From Xanthobacter oligotrophicus (GTDB lineage Bacteria; Pseudomonadota; Alphaproteobacteria; Rhizobiales; Xanthobacteraceae), in the NCBI RefSeq assembly GCF_008364685.1, contig NZ_VTTL01000002.1, positions 62,001 through 126,000 of the forward strand: a stretch of DNA of 64,000 nucleotides, in the 5' to 3' direction. The position numbers and the translations under genes are program-made. Below are positions 53,566 through 61,885 of this stretch, in pieces. The notes below the pieces were generated by a model, which was not told the origin of the DNA, did no database searches, and worked only from the letters and a program-made list of their open reading frames with translations. Each line of letters opens with the position of its first letter. The stretch's first letter is position 1.

Positions 53566-54609
53566 ATGCCCGTCCTTGCCGTGCGTGCCTTTGCCAGAAA
53601 CGCCTTTGCCGGGAACAGGTTTGCAAAACCGATCCTGGGCCTTCTCGCCTGCTGCGTGCTTCTCGGCGCGCCGATTGCGCGGGCCGAGCCGGTGGGCGTC
53701 ACCGTGCGCAACGAGAGCGTGGCCGCCACCTGTGCCGAGACCGACAACGTCACGCTGTCCTTCGTCTCCGACAAGGTGAGCCGTTTCCGCATCGTCGCCC
53801 GCCACCCGGCCTATGCGGGCATGCTGCGTGTCGATCGGACAGAGCCGGATTTCGACACCTGCGACTTCTCCGGCGACCCGGCGGTGCCGGCCACCACCCC
53901 CGCGCCGGCCGGAACGCCGCCGGTAGCGACCACGGCGCCGAAGCGCATCACCATCTACGAGACCCCGGACCTGTGGCTCACCGGCTTCGTCTTCCCCTCG
54001 TTCTGGCGTGCCGCGACCGTGCCTTTCCGGGTGGGCACCGAGGTGACGCAGGGCCTGCACATGGTGCAGCTGTGGGTGCGCGGCGAAAACCAGCAGCCGG
54101 AAGAGGTGCTGGTGGTCTATCCGCCGGACGGCTACTGGCGGGCGCGGCCGCTGTCGCCGGCGCATCTGTCCAGTACCGCCTACGGCTCGTCCTTCCTGCT
54201 GGGTCCGGTGGAGCAGGCCGAGCGCCCGCTGGTGCGCCTCAAGGAGATCGGCTTCGCACCGCAGACGCGCACCTTCACCCTGTCGTTTGCCGACGGCGGC
54301 AAGGCCCGGCTGAAGCTCGCCGGGGTGGATCGCGATTCGCTGACCCTGGAAGCGGAATTCGACGGCACGGCGCCGCGCACCTTCGCCGCCTTGCGCTCCA
54401 TGTACGTTACCGAGGGCAATGCCGATGTTGCCCGCGTCTCCTGGCGGACGCTGGCCAAAACCGGAACACCCGCCACCATCGGCGAGGCCCCCGTGCTGAG
54501 CTTCACCGATGCCGACAACGTCGCCATGCTGTGGGCGGGCCGGCTGGTGCCGTCCCGTCACAACACCAGCGCGCCGGATTTCGTCTTCGACGGCTTCGCC
54601 AGCCGCTGA
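53566..54609 (+). CDS. Secreted protein of unknown function
   Basis: A 347-residue exported protein with an N-terminal signal segment (FAKPILGLLACCVLLGAPIARA) and no further membrane span. After an acid, Pro/Thr-rich segment (VPATTPAPAGTPPVATTAP) the rest is beta-rich: LWLTGFVFPSFWRAATVPFR, YPPDGYWRARPLSPAHLSS. I recognise no domain. Divergent from the Tim44-like gene 165 bases away and convergent with the acyl-CoA dehydrogenase (stops 6 bases apart). Periplasmic location is inferred. Confidence 0.75.
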   Translation: MPVLAVRAFARNAFAGNRFAKPILGLLACCVLLGAPIARAEPVGVTVRNESVAATCAETDNVTLSFVSDKVSRFRIVARHPAYAGMLRVDRTEPDFDTCDFSGDPAVPATTPAPAGTPPVATTAPKRITIYETPDLWLTGFVFPSFWRAATVPFRVGTEVTQGLHMVQLWVRGENQQPEEVLVVYPPDGYWRARPLSPAHLSSTAYGSSFLLGPVEQAERPLVRLKEIGFAPQTRTFTLSFADGGKARLKLAGVDRDSLTLEAEFDGTAPRTFAALRSMYVTEGNADVARVSWRTLAKTGTPATIGEAPVLSFTDADNVAMLWAGRLVPSRHNTSAPDFVFDGFASR

Positions 54610-54615
54610 GAAACC

Positions 54616-56406
54616 TCAGGCGACGGCGAGCACCGCCTCCGCCTCCAGCACGCCGTTGGCGCCGCTGGTGACGGTTTCTTCCAGCCCCTTCGCCTCAGTG
54701 GCGAGGTTTTCAGCGAAGAAGCGGGCAAGAGCGATGCGCGCGGCAAGGCGCGGATCGGTGCCACCGGCCGCCCGCTCCGCATAGGCGGCGAGCGCCACCT
54801 TGGCGAGATAGGCCCCACCGGCGGCACGGGCGAACAGGCGCAGGTAGGGCGTTGCCCCGGCGAGCGCCTTGGCCTGGTCGCTCGGCAGCCAGTCCAGCAT
54901 CTTGCGGGTGGCACGGGCCAGCGCGTCCACGGTCTCGGCGAGCCGCATTCCCGTATGACCGAAATCCGGAGAATTCAGCGCGGCCACCTCGGCGGCAATG
55001 TCGCGATAATCGGCAATCACCGCATTCACCACGTCGCCGCCCTCCTGCGGCAGCTTGCGGGTGACGAGGTCGATAGCCTGGATGCCATTGGTGCCCTCAT
55101 AGATGGCGAAGATGCGGGCGTCACGCATATGCTGGGCAGCGCCGGTCTCTTCCACGTAGCCCATGCCGCCGTGCACCTGCACGCCGGTGGAGGCCACCTC
55201 GATGCCGATGTCGGTGGAGAAGGCCTTGGCCACCGGGGTCAGCAAGCTCGCCTCGGCCAGCGCGGCGGCGCGGGCGGACGGGTCGGGCAGGCGGTGGGCG
55301 CGGTCGAGGGCGTCGGCGGTCTTCAGGCAGATGGCACGGGCCGCGTCGGTCTCGGCGCGCATGGTCAGCAGCATGCGCTTCACGTCGGGATGGGCGATGA
55401 TGGGGGCCGAGCCCTCGAAGCCCGGCGCCTTGCCCTGCCGGCGATCCTTGGCATAGGCGAAGGCGCGCTGGGTGGCGCGCTCGGCCACCGCCACGCCCTG
55501 GATGCCGACCGCAAGGCGGGCGTTGTTCATCATGGTGAACATGCAGGCGAGGCCGCGATTTTCCTCACCCACCAGATAGCCGATGGCGCCCTCGCCCTTC
55601 TCGCCGAACACCATGGTGCAGGTGGGCGAGCCGTGCAGGCCGAGCTTGTGCTCGATGCCGGCGCAGACCACGTCGTTGCGTTCGCCGAGGCTGCCGTCCG
55701 CATTCACGAGCACCTTCGGCACCAGGAACAGGGAGATGCCGCGGGTGCCGGCAGGCGCGTCCGGCAGGCGGGCGAGCACGAGGTGCACGATGTTCTCGGC
55801 GATGTCGTGCTCGCCGTAGGAGATGAAGATCTTGGTGCCGAACACCCGGTAGGTGCCGTCCGCCTGCTTCACCGCCTTGGCGCGCAGCGCGGCAAGGTCC
55901 GAGCCCGCCTGCGACTCGGTGAGGTTCATGGTGCCGGTCCAGGTGCCGGCCACCATCTTGGTGAGATAGGTCTGCTGCAGCTCGGGGGATCCGTGGGCGG
56001 TGAGGGCTTCGATGGCGCCCATGGTCAGCACCCCGCCGATGCCGAAGGCGGGCGAGGCCGAATTCCAGAATTCCGTGAGCGCCGAGGTCACCGAGGTGGG
56101 CAGGTGCTGGCCGCCGAACTCTTCCTCCGCCGCGACCGAACTCCAGCCGGCGGCGGCCCAGGCCTCATAAGCCGCGCGCCAGCCTTCGGGAGTGGTCACG
56201 GCGCCGTCCTTGAGGGTGCAGCCCTGCTTGTCGGACACCTTGTCGAGGGGGGCGATGACGGAAGCCGCGAACTTGCCGGCCTCTTCCAGCACCGGGTCCA
56301 CCACGTCGAAGGAGAGGTCCACGAGGCCCTGCTCCATCAGCAGGGGAAGAGCCGTACAGGTCTTGAGAAAAAAGGCGACCTCTTCCACCGGCGCGCGATA
56401 GCTCAT
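54616..56406 (-). CDS. Acyl-CoA dehydrogenase, large C-terminal-extended type
   Basis: A 596-residue flavoprotein. FAD-binding segments MNLTESQAGSDLAALRAKA and FISYGEHDIAENIVHLVLAR, the mid segment TGVQVHGGMGYVEETGAAQH, and the catalytic Glu in FAIYEGTNGIQAID. The extra C-terminal ~130 residues (AADH C-terminal domain) fit the group that includes DmdC (3-methylmercaptopropionyl-CoA dehydrogenase) and related enzymes. The natural acyl-CoA is not determinable by eye. ATG 56406. Confidence 0.9.
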   Translation of the reverse strand: MSYRAPVEEVAFFLKTCTALPLLMEQGLVDLSFDVVDPVLEEAGKFAASVIAPLDKVSDKQGCTLKDGAVTTPEGWRAAYEAWAAAGWSSVAAEEEFGGQHLPTSVTSALTEFWNSASPAFGIGGVLTMGAIEALTAHGSPELQQTYLTKMVAGTWTGTMNLTESQAGSDLAALRAKAVKQADGTYRVFGTKIFISYGEHDIAENIVHLVLARLPDAPAGTRGISLFLVPKVLVNADGSLGERNDVVCAGIEHKLGLHGSPTCTMVFGEKGEGAIGYLVGEENRGLACMFTMMNNARLAVGIQGVAVAERATQRAFAYAKDRRQGKAPGFEGSAPIIAHPDVKRMLLTMRAETDAARAICLKTADALDRAHRLPDPSARAAALAEASLLTPVAKAFSTDIGIEVASTGVQVHGGMGYVEETGAAQHMRDARIFAIYEGTNGIQAIDLVTRKLPQEGGDVVNAVIADYRDIAAEVAALNSPDFGHTGMRLAETVDALARATRKMLDWLPSDQAKALAGATPYLRLFARAAGGAYLAKVALAAYAERAAGGTDPRLAARIALARFFAENLATEAKGLEETVTSGANGVLEAEAVLAVA

Positions 56407-56557
56407 GTGACCCTCCCGTGTGCGGCATGCGCTTGACCGGCCCCGCGGGGCGCGCTCTAAGCACGCGACGTTCGGCTTCCCACATCGCGGCGCCGGCCGG
56501 CTTCGTCAAGAGGCGCGCCCTGACCCATTGGTCGGACACGCGCGGATTGAAGGCATC

Positions 56558-57595
56558 ATGGTTTCTTCCGCTCCGCCCCAGACGCGCCCGACCCGCCTCC
56601 TGCCGGCCTCTGCCCCCGGCGCGGTCACCGAGGCGGCGCGGCTTCTGGCCGGCGGCGGCCTCGTGGCCTTTCCCACCGAGACGGTCTACGGCCTCGGCGC
56701 CGACGCGGCGAACCCTCAGGCCGTGGCCGCCCTCTATGCCGCCAAGGGGCGCCCGGCCTTCAACCCGCTGATCGCCCACACGCGGGATGCCGCCGGCGCC
56801 CGCCGACTCGGTACCTTCAACCGGGCGGCGAACATCCTCGCGGACCGCTTCTGGCCGGGACCGCTGACGCTGGTGGTGCCCTATGCCGGGGGTGACGGCG
56901 TCTGCGAGCTGGCGCGGGCCGGCCTCGACACGGTGGCCCTGCGGGTGCCCGCCCATGGCGATGCCGCCGCGCTCATCGCGGCCTTCGGCGGCGCGGTGGT
57001 GGCGCCTAGCGCCAACCGCTCGGGCCATGTCTCCCCCACCACCGCCGCCCACGTGATGGACGACCTCTCCGGCCGTATCGATGCGGTTCTGGATGGTGGT
57101 CCGACGCCGGTGGGTGTCGAATCCACCATTCTCGACGCGACTGGCGAAGTGCCGGTGCTGCTGCGTCCCGGCGGCCTCGCGCGGGAAGAGATCGAGGCCG
57201 CCCTCGGCCACGCCATCGCGCGACCCGATGCCACCGATGACGCCCGCCCGCTGGCGCCCGGCCGCCTCGCGTCCCACTACGCGCCCCGCGCCGCGCTGCG
57301 CCTCGACGCCACCCATGTCGCCCCGGGCGAAGCCCTGCTCACCTTCGCCGGCGCGGCGCCAGACGGCACGCAGGGCGCCGGGAGCGTGCTCGACCTCAGC
57401 CCCTCCGGCGATCTCACCGAGGCTGCCGCCCGGCTCTATGGCGCATTGCGGGCGCTCGATGCCTCCGGCGCGAGCGGCATCGCCGTGGTGCCGCTGCCCC
57501 GCACCGGCCTCGGCGAAGCCATTTACGACCGCCTCGCGCGCGCCGCCGCGCCGCGCCCCTCCAAAGCCCCTTCCGGAAGCGAGATCCCCGCATGA
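56558..57595 (+). CDS. tsaC: L-threonylcarbamoyladenylate synthase (Sua5/TsaC)
   Basis: A 345-residue Sua5-type enzyme. The YrdC domain (FPTETVYGLGADA, FNPLIAH, APSANRSGHVSPTTA) makes threonylcarbamoyl-AMP for tRNA t6A37; the C-terminal Sua5 domain (LAPGRLASHYAPRAALRLDA onward) is present. ATG 56558 has GAAGG upstream. Its stop overlaps the GNAT gene (ATGA). The TsaE part of the same pathway lies at 21 kb. Confidence 0.95.
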   Translation: MVSSAPPQTRPTRLLPASAPGAVTEAARLLAGGGLVAFPTETVYGLGADAANPQAVAALYAAKGRPAFNPLIAHTRDAAGARRLGTFNRAANILADRFWPGPLTLVVPYAGGDGVCELARAGLDTVALRVPAHGDAAALIAAFGGAVVAPSANRSGHVSPTTAAHVMDDLSGRIDAVLDGGPTPVGVESTILDATGEVPVLLRPGGLAREEIEAALGHAIARPDATDDARPLAPGRLASHYAPRAALRLDATHVAPGEALLTFAGAAPDGTQGAGSVLDLSPSGDLTEAAARLYGALRALDASGASGIAVVPLPRTGLGEAIYDRLARAAAPRPSKAPSGSEIPA

Positions 57596-58044
57596 CCGAG
57601 ACGCTCGCCACCACCGCCGCCGAAGGCTACGCCTTCAGCCATGCGCAGGACACCGACACGCCGGCCCTCGCCACCCTGTGGGAGCGCGCCGGCCTGACGC
57701 GCCCGTGGAACGACCCCTTCGCCGACATCGCGCTGGCCCGGCGCGGACCCCATTCCACCATCCTGGTGGCGCGGCGAGACGGCGCGCTCGCTGGCTCGGT
57801 GATGGTGGGCCATGACGGCCATCGCGGCTGGGTCTACTACCTCGCGGTGGAGCCGGACCTGCAGGGCAAGGGCCTTGGCCGCGCCCTGCTCACCGCCGCC
57901 GAGGACTGGCTGCGCGCCCGCGCCGTGCCCAAGCTCATGCTGCTGGTGCGCCCGGACAACGAGGCCGTGCGCGGCTTCTACGCCGCCGTGGGCTATCTAG
58001 AGGAGCCCCGCGTCGTCTTCTCCCGCCGCCTCGACGGGAAATAG
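57592..58044 (+). CDS. GNAT-family N-acetyltransferase (YpeA-like)
   Basis: A 150-residue acetyltransferase with the acetyl-CoA motif VEPDLQGKGLGRALLTAAE and the C-terminal RPDNEAVRGFYAAVGYLEE. It is most like YpeA-type GNAT enzymes, whose substrate is unknown. ATG 57592 overlaps the tsaC stop, so translation is coupled to tsaC. Confidence 0.9.
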   Translation: MTETLATTAAEGYAFSHAQDTDTPALATLWERAGLTRPWNDPFADIALARRGPHSTILVARRDGALAGSVMVGHDGHRGWVYYLAVEPDLQGKGLGRALLTAAEDWLRARAVPKLMLLVRPDNEAVRGFYAAVGYLEEPRVVFSRRLDGK

Positions 58045-58275
58045 CCGCACGCCGGCGCCTCAGGCTGCCGCGCAGGGACCCGCTCCACAGGCCCGGGCTG
58101 CGTCCGGACAGCGCTGGCGTCGTCGCCGGGGTTCTCTGAGGTACAGAAGAATTCAAGACGCAGCTCGACCGCCAAGACACCCCCGACGGCGCCCCACCCC
58201 GGACGGCACCCCGGACACCCTTCCCTCCCCGCCGGCTGCGTCCTATGGAAAGGAACCTCTCCCCGGAGCCTTGCC

Positions 58276-58965
58276 ATGGTTTCTTACGTCTTCGCGCCGC
58301 CCGCCGTTCCCACCCTTCCCATCGTGGGCAGCGACGACCACTTCCCGGTCCACCGCATCTATTGCGTGGGCCGCAACTTCGCCGACCATGCGGTGGAGAT
58401 GGGCCATGACCCCAACAAGGAGCCGCCCTTCTTCTTCCAGAAGAACCCCGACACCCTGGTGCCCCACGGCGCGACCATCGCCTATCCCAAGCAGTCGCAG
58501 GACGTGCACCACGAGATCGAACTGGTGGTGGCGCTGAAGGCGGGCGGCGAGGACATTCCGCTGGAGCGGGCGCTGGACTGCGTGTTCGGCTATGCGGTGG
58601 GCCTCGACCTCACCCGCCGCGACCTGCAGGGCGAGGCCAAGAAGCTCGGCCGGCCGTGGGAAGTGGGCAAGGCATTCGAGGAAGCCGCGCCCTGCTCGGC
58701 TTTGGTGCCGACGGCCACCATCGGCCATCCCGACGCGGGGCGCATCTTCCTGAAGATCAACGGCGCGGTGAAGCAGGACGGCAATCTCAACCAGATGATC
58801 TGGAAGGTGCCGGAGATGATCGCCACCCTCTCCACCCTGTTCAAGCTCGCCCCCGGCGACCTCATCTTCGCCGGCACGCCGGCGGGCGTCGGCCCCATCT
58901 CGAAGGGCGACGTGCTGGAAGGCGGCGTGGAAGGCGTGGGCGAAATCCGTCTTACGGTGGTGTGA
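58276..58965 (+). CDS. Fumarylacetoacetate-hydrolase family protein
   Basis: A 229-residue single-domain FAH enzyme. IYCVGRNFADHAVEMG, metal ligands in VHHEIELVVALKAGG, GLDLTRRDLQGEAKKLGRPW, and IFAGTPAGVGPISKGD are the family signatures and resemble fumarylpyruvate hydrolases (NagK-type) acting on C-C bonds of acylpyruvates, or oxaloacetate decarboxylases. The substrate is not settled by sequence. ATG 58276. A 10-bp hairpin lies downstream. Confidence 0.9.
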   Translation: MVSYVFAPPAVPTLPIVGSDDHFPVHRIYCVGRNFADHAVEMGHDPNKEPPFFFQKNPDTLVPHGATIAYPKQSQDVHHEIELVVALKAGGEDIPLERALDCVFGYAVGLDLTRRDLQGEAKKLGRPWEVGKAFEEAAPCSALVPTATIGHPDAGRIFLKINGAVKQDGNLNQMIWKVPEMIATLSTLFKLAPGDLIFAGTPAGVGPISKGDVLEGGVEGVGEIRLTVV

Positions 58966-59013
58966 ACAGGGTCCGGGCCGCGGTCCGCGCGGCCTTGCCT
59001 GCGCTCAGATAAA

Positions 59014-59037
59014 GGCAAGGGCTGACAAGCCCTTGCC
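59014..59037 (+). terminator. Hairpin after the FAH-family gene
   Basis: GGCAAGGGCT-gaca-AGCCCTTGCC, a perfect 10-bp stem with a 4-base loop 48 bases after the stop. There is no T tract, so termination may be weak or Rho-dependent. Confidence 0.45.
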
Positions 59038-59153
59038 CGCAGCCATTCGCGCCCGCTGACCTGGCTCGTCGAAAGCCGGACGGGAGCCAGTCGTGGTTCG
59101 CCCTGATGGAAGGACTGACCCGATAACGGGAAGAGCACTGGCGGATTCGGGAT

Positions 59154-59227
59154 TGGCTGGGGGACTAGGATTCGAACCTAGATTAACGGAGTCAGAGTCC
59201 GCGGTTCTACCGTTGAACTATCCCCCA
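59154..59227 (-). tRNA. tRNA-Gln (anticodon CTG)
   Basis: A 74-base tRNA with encoded CCA. The acceptor TGGGGGA pairs with TCCCCCA, the D-arm is AGTTCAACGGTAGAAC, the anticodon loop CTCTGAC carries anticodon CTG, and the T-arm contains GGTTCGAATCC. Discriminator G. It decodes CAG. Confidence 0.97.
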
Positions 59228-59288
59228 ACGCTGTCCTCTATGCGCCACCGAAGCGGCCAAGGACGCGTGCCCCGAAAGGCAGGTGGGG

Positions 59289-59317
59289 TCTATACGCAAT
59301 TCTCCGCCCCGGTTCAA
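59289..59317 (-). promoter_or_regulatory. Promoter of tRNA-Gln
   Basis: On the minus strand TTGAAC (59317-59312) and TATAGA (59294-59289) with a 17-base spacer. It lies about 62 bases upstream of the mature tRNA, so a 5' leader of about 55 bases is expected. Confidence 0.5.
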
Positions 59318-59466
59318 TAGGGTTTCGCGTCATCCACAGCCTGCGAACCGTTCTGGTATACGGTATCCGCATTGGTGCCATGCACAATACAGACTGTTGC
59401 GCCGCACACTCCCGGCTTATGTTCCCTCCATCGAATTTGGAGCCACTCTCCAAAACGGAGGCGAAA

Positions 59467-59673
59467 ATGGCCACGATCACTGCTACTTCCACCCGCGAAT
59501 TCGGCCTGTTCGGGCGCATGGGCGCCGCGGCTTCCAAGGTGGCTTCCGCCATTGCCGAAGCCCGCCGCATGGCCGCTCGTTATGAACAGCTCCGCCGCAT
59601 GCCCAACAGCGAGCTGGCCAAGCTCGGCTGCAGCCGCGACGAGATCGCCCAGCTGGTCGTGCGCGGTCTCTGA
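59467..59673 (+). CDS. DUF1127 small protein
   Basis: A 68-residue basic protein with the DUF1127 C-terminal motif RMPNSELAKLGCSRDEIAQL. Short DUF1127 proteins of alphaproteobacteria bind RNA or affect phosphate and carbon metabolism in Agrobacterium and Rhodobacter. The ATG 59467 follows AACGGAGGCG; the longer open frame from 59380 is unlikely. A T-rich intrinsic terminator ends the unit. Confidence 0.88.
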   Translation: MATITATSTREFGLFGRMGAAASKVASAIAEARRMAARYEQLRRMPNSELAKLGCSRDEIAQLVVRGL

Positions 59674-59741
59674 GTTTTCCGCTTCTGGTTTCCGGGCGCG
59701 TTTGCCCGGAGCGTGACATCTTCCGCGTTTCCTCCCAGCCT

Positions 59742-59780
59742 GTCCCGCCCACCGCAAGGTGGCGCGGGACTTTCTTTTTT
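59742..59780 (+). terminator. Intrinsic terminator of the DUF1127 gene
   Basis: GTCCCGC-CCACC pairs with GGTGG-CGCGGGAC around loop GCAA (one bulged base), followed by TTTCTTTTTT. It ends just before the convergent pbpC stop. Confidence 0.9.
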
Positions 59781-59794
59781 AGGGGTGATCCGTC

Positions 59795-61885
59795 CTATTC
59801 GACCCGCACCGTCACGCTGTCGGAAAGCCCGGCCGCGTCGATCACGGTGAGGCGGGCAAAGCCCCGCCCCTGCGGCGTCCAGAACAGGGTGCGCCGGTCC
59901 TCCACCTGCGCCACCGGTCGGCCATCCATCAGCAAAGTGAGCGGGAAGGTGCCGCCATCCACCTTCAGCGCCAGCGTCTCCGCCTCGGTGCCGGAAACCC
60001 GCGCACCGTCCGGCGGATAGACCACCTGCAAGGGCTGCTCCTGCCGGGTGCGGCCGAAATGGCGCTGCGGCACGGGAAGCCGAGCGTTCGCCGCCATCAC
60101 CGCGCCGCGCGGCGCCGGGCCGAGCCCCGCCGGTGTGCGGACGATGCGGGCGAAGGCGTCGAACAAAAGCGGTGCCGCCGCCGCGCGGCCGGTGAGGTCG
60201 GGCACCGCCTGCCCATCTGGCCGGCCCACCCAGACACCCACGGTGCGCCGCCCGTCGAACCCCATGGCCCAGCTGTCGCGATAGCCGTAGGACGTGCCGG
60301 TCTTGAAGGCGATGCGTCCACCCAGCGCATTCTCCGGCGCCGGCGTGCCCAGAAGGCATTGGCCCACGTACCAGGCGGCCACCTGATCCACGAGCAGGGA
60401 CCGGCGTGGCGCCGTCACTGCACGCCCTTCGCGGCGGAAAACAAGCGGATGCGCCTCCCCGCCCCGCGCCAGCGCGCCGTAGAGCATGGTGAGGTCCACG
60501 AGGCGGATGCCCACGCCGCCGAGCCCCATGGGCAAGGCCGGCGCCGCGCCCGGCGGCAGCTCCAGCCGCGCCCCGGCCTGCTGAAGGCGGGTGGCCAGGC
60601 GCTGCGGCCCCACCGCATCCAGCAGGCGCACCGCCGGCACGTTCAGGGACAGTTGCAGCGCCTTGCGCACCGAGAGGGTGCCCTGGAAGCTGCGGTCGAA
60701 ATTCTCCGGCCGCCAGCCGCCGAAGCGGGCGGGACGGTCCTCGATCATCGTCTCGGGATGGGCGATGCCATCCTCGAAGGCGAGGGCGTAGATGAAGGGC
60801 TTGAGCGTGGAGCCCGGCGAGCGCACCGCGCGGGCGAGATCCACCGCGCCGGCGCGGTCCTTGTCGAGGAAATCCGCCGAGGCCACATAGGCCCGCACCT
60901 CGGCGCTGTCATTGTCCATCACCACCATGGCCGACGACAGCCCGCGGCCCAAAGCCCGCGTGCGCTCGCGCACCAGCTCTTCCAGCTTCTCCTGCAGCGG
61001 CGCGTCGAGGGTGGAGAGGTGGCGGGAGAGGTCCGGCCGCTCGGCAACCATCTGCTCGGCGAGGTGGGGCGCCAGCTGCGGCAGGGGGCGTCGCGCCGTG
61101 GGCATGGGCTCGGCCTTGGCCACGCGCACCTCGTCGGCGGCAAGGACGCCGTGGGACAGAAGCCGGTCCAGCACCCGGTCGCGCGCCGCCCGTGCGCGGG
61201 CCGCAAAGCGATCCGGCCGGCGGGTTTCCGGCGCCTGCGGCAGGGCCACCAGCAGAGCCGCCTCGCCAAGGGTGAGCCGGCGCGGCTCCTTGCCGAAATA
61301 GGTCAGCGACGCCGCCCGCACCCCTTCGATGTTGCCGCCATAGGGGGCGAGCGTCAGGTAGAGGCCGAGGATCTCGGGCTTCGACAGATGCGCCTCCAGC
61401 TCCAGCGCCCGGCGCATCTGGGCAAGCTTGGCGGCAAGGGTGCGCGGGCGCGGCGGCAGGGTGAGGCGCGCCACCTGCATGGTGAGCGTCGAGCCGCCGG
61501 AGACCACCCGCCGCGATCCTGCCGCCTGCCCCGCCGCCCGCAGCAGGGCGAGGGCATCGACGCCGCCATGTTGCTCGAACCGGCGATCCTCATAGGCGAG
61601 GATCATGGTGATGAGGCGCGGGTCCACGTCCTCCACCGTGGCGGCGAGCCGCCAGCGGCCATCGGGCAGCGCGAAGGGGCGCAGCAGCCGGCCCTCGCGG
61701 TCCACCACCTCGGCGGAGACCTTCACCTGCGGCGCAGGCGGGGCGTTGGCGCGCAGATGATGCAGCCCCACAAAGCCGCCACCCGCCAGCAGCCCCGCCC
61801 CCAGCACGAGGCCAGCCGACACCCACCGCAGCCAACGGCGGGCGGGAGCGGCGGGCAACGGCCCAGATGGTGCGGTCGCGCTCAT
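59795..61885 (-). CDS. pbpC: Penicillin-binding protein 1C
   Basis: A 696-residue peptidoglycan synthase with a short cytoplasmic tail, one membrane helix (LRWVSAGLVLGAGLLAGGGFVG), a transglycosylase domain (ILAYEDRRFEQHGGVD catalytic Glu, then GGSTLTMQVARL), a transpeptidase domain with catalytic Ser in RSPGSTLKPFIYAL and KTGTSYGYRDSWAMGFDG, and a C-terminal BiPBP domain of about 90 residues. It overlaps the upstream alpha-2-macroglobulin stop (ATGA), the usual partner. Confidence 0.96.
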   Translation of the reverse strand: MSATAPSGPLPAAPARRWLRWVSAGLVLGAGLLAGGGFVGLHHLRANAPPAPQVKVSAEVVDREGRLLRPFALPDGRWRLAATVEDVDPRLITMILAYEDRRFEQHGGVDALALLRAAGQAAGSRRVVSGGSTLTMQVARLTLPPRPRTLAAKLAQMRRALELEAHLSKPEILGLYLTLAPYGGNIEGVRAASLTYFGKEPRRLTLGEAALLVALPQAPETRRPDRFAARARAARDRVLDRLLSHGVLAADEVRVAKAEPMPTARRPLPQLAPHLAEQMVAERPDLSRHLSTLDAPLQEKLEELVRERTRALGRGLSSAMVVMDNDSAEVRAYVASADFLDKDRAGAVDLARAVRSPGSTLKPFIYALAFEDGIAHPETMIEDRPARFGGWRPENFDRSFQGTLSVRKALQLSLNVPAVRLLDAVGPQRLATRLQQAGARLELPPGAAPALPMGLGGVGIRLVDLTMLYGALARGGEAHPLVFRREGRAVTAPRRSLLVDQVAAWYVGQCLLGTPAPENALGGRIAFKTGTSYGYRDSWAMGFDGRRTVGVWVGRPDGQAVPDLTGRAAAAPLLFDAFARIVRTPAGLGPAPRGAVMAANARLPVPQRHFGRTRQEQPLQVVYPPDGARVSGTEAETLALKVDGGTFPLTLLMDGRPVAQVEDRRTLFWTPQGRGFARLTVIDAAGLSDSVTVRVE

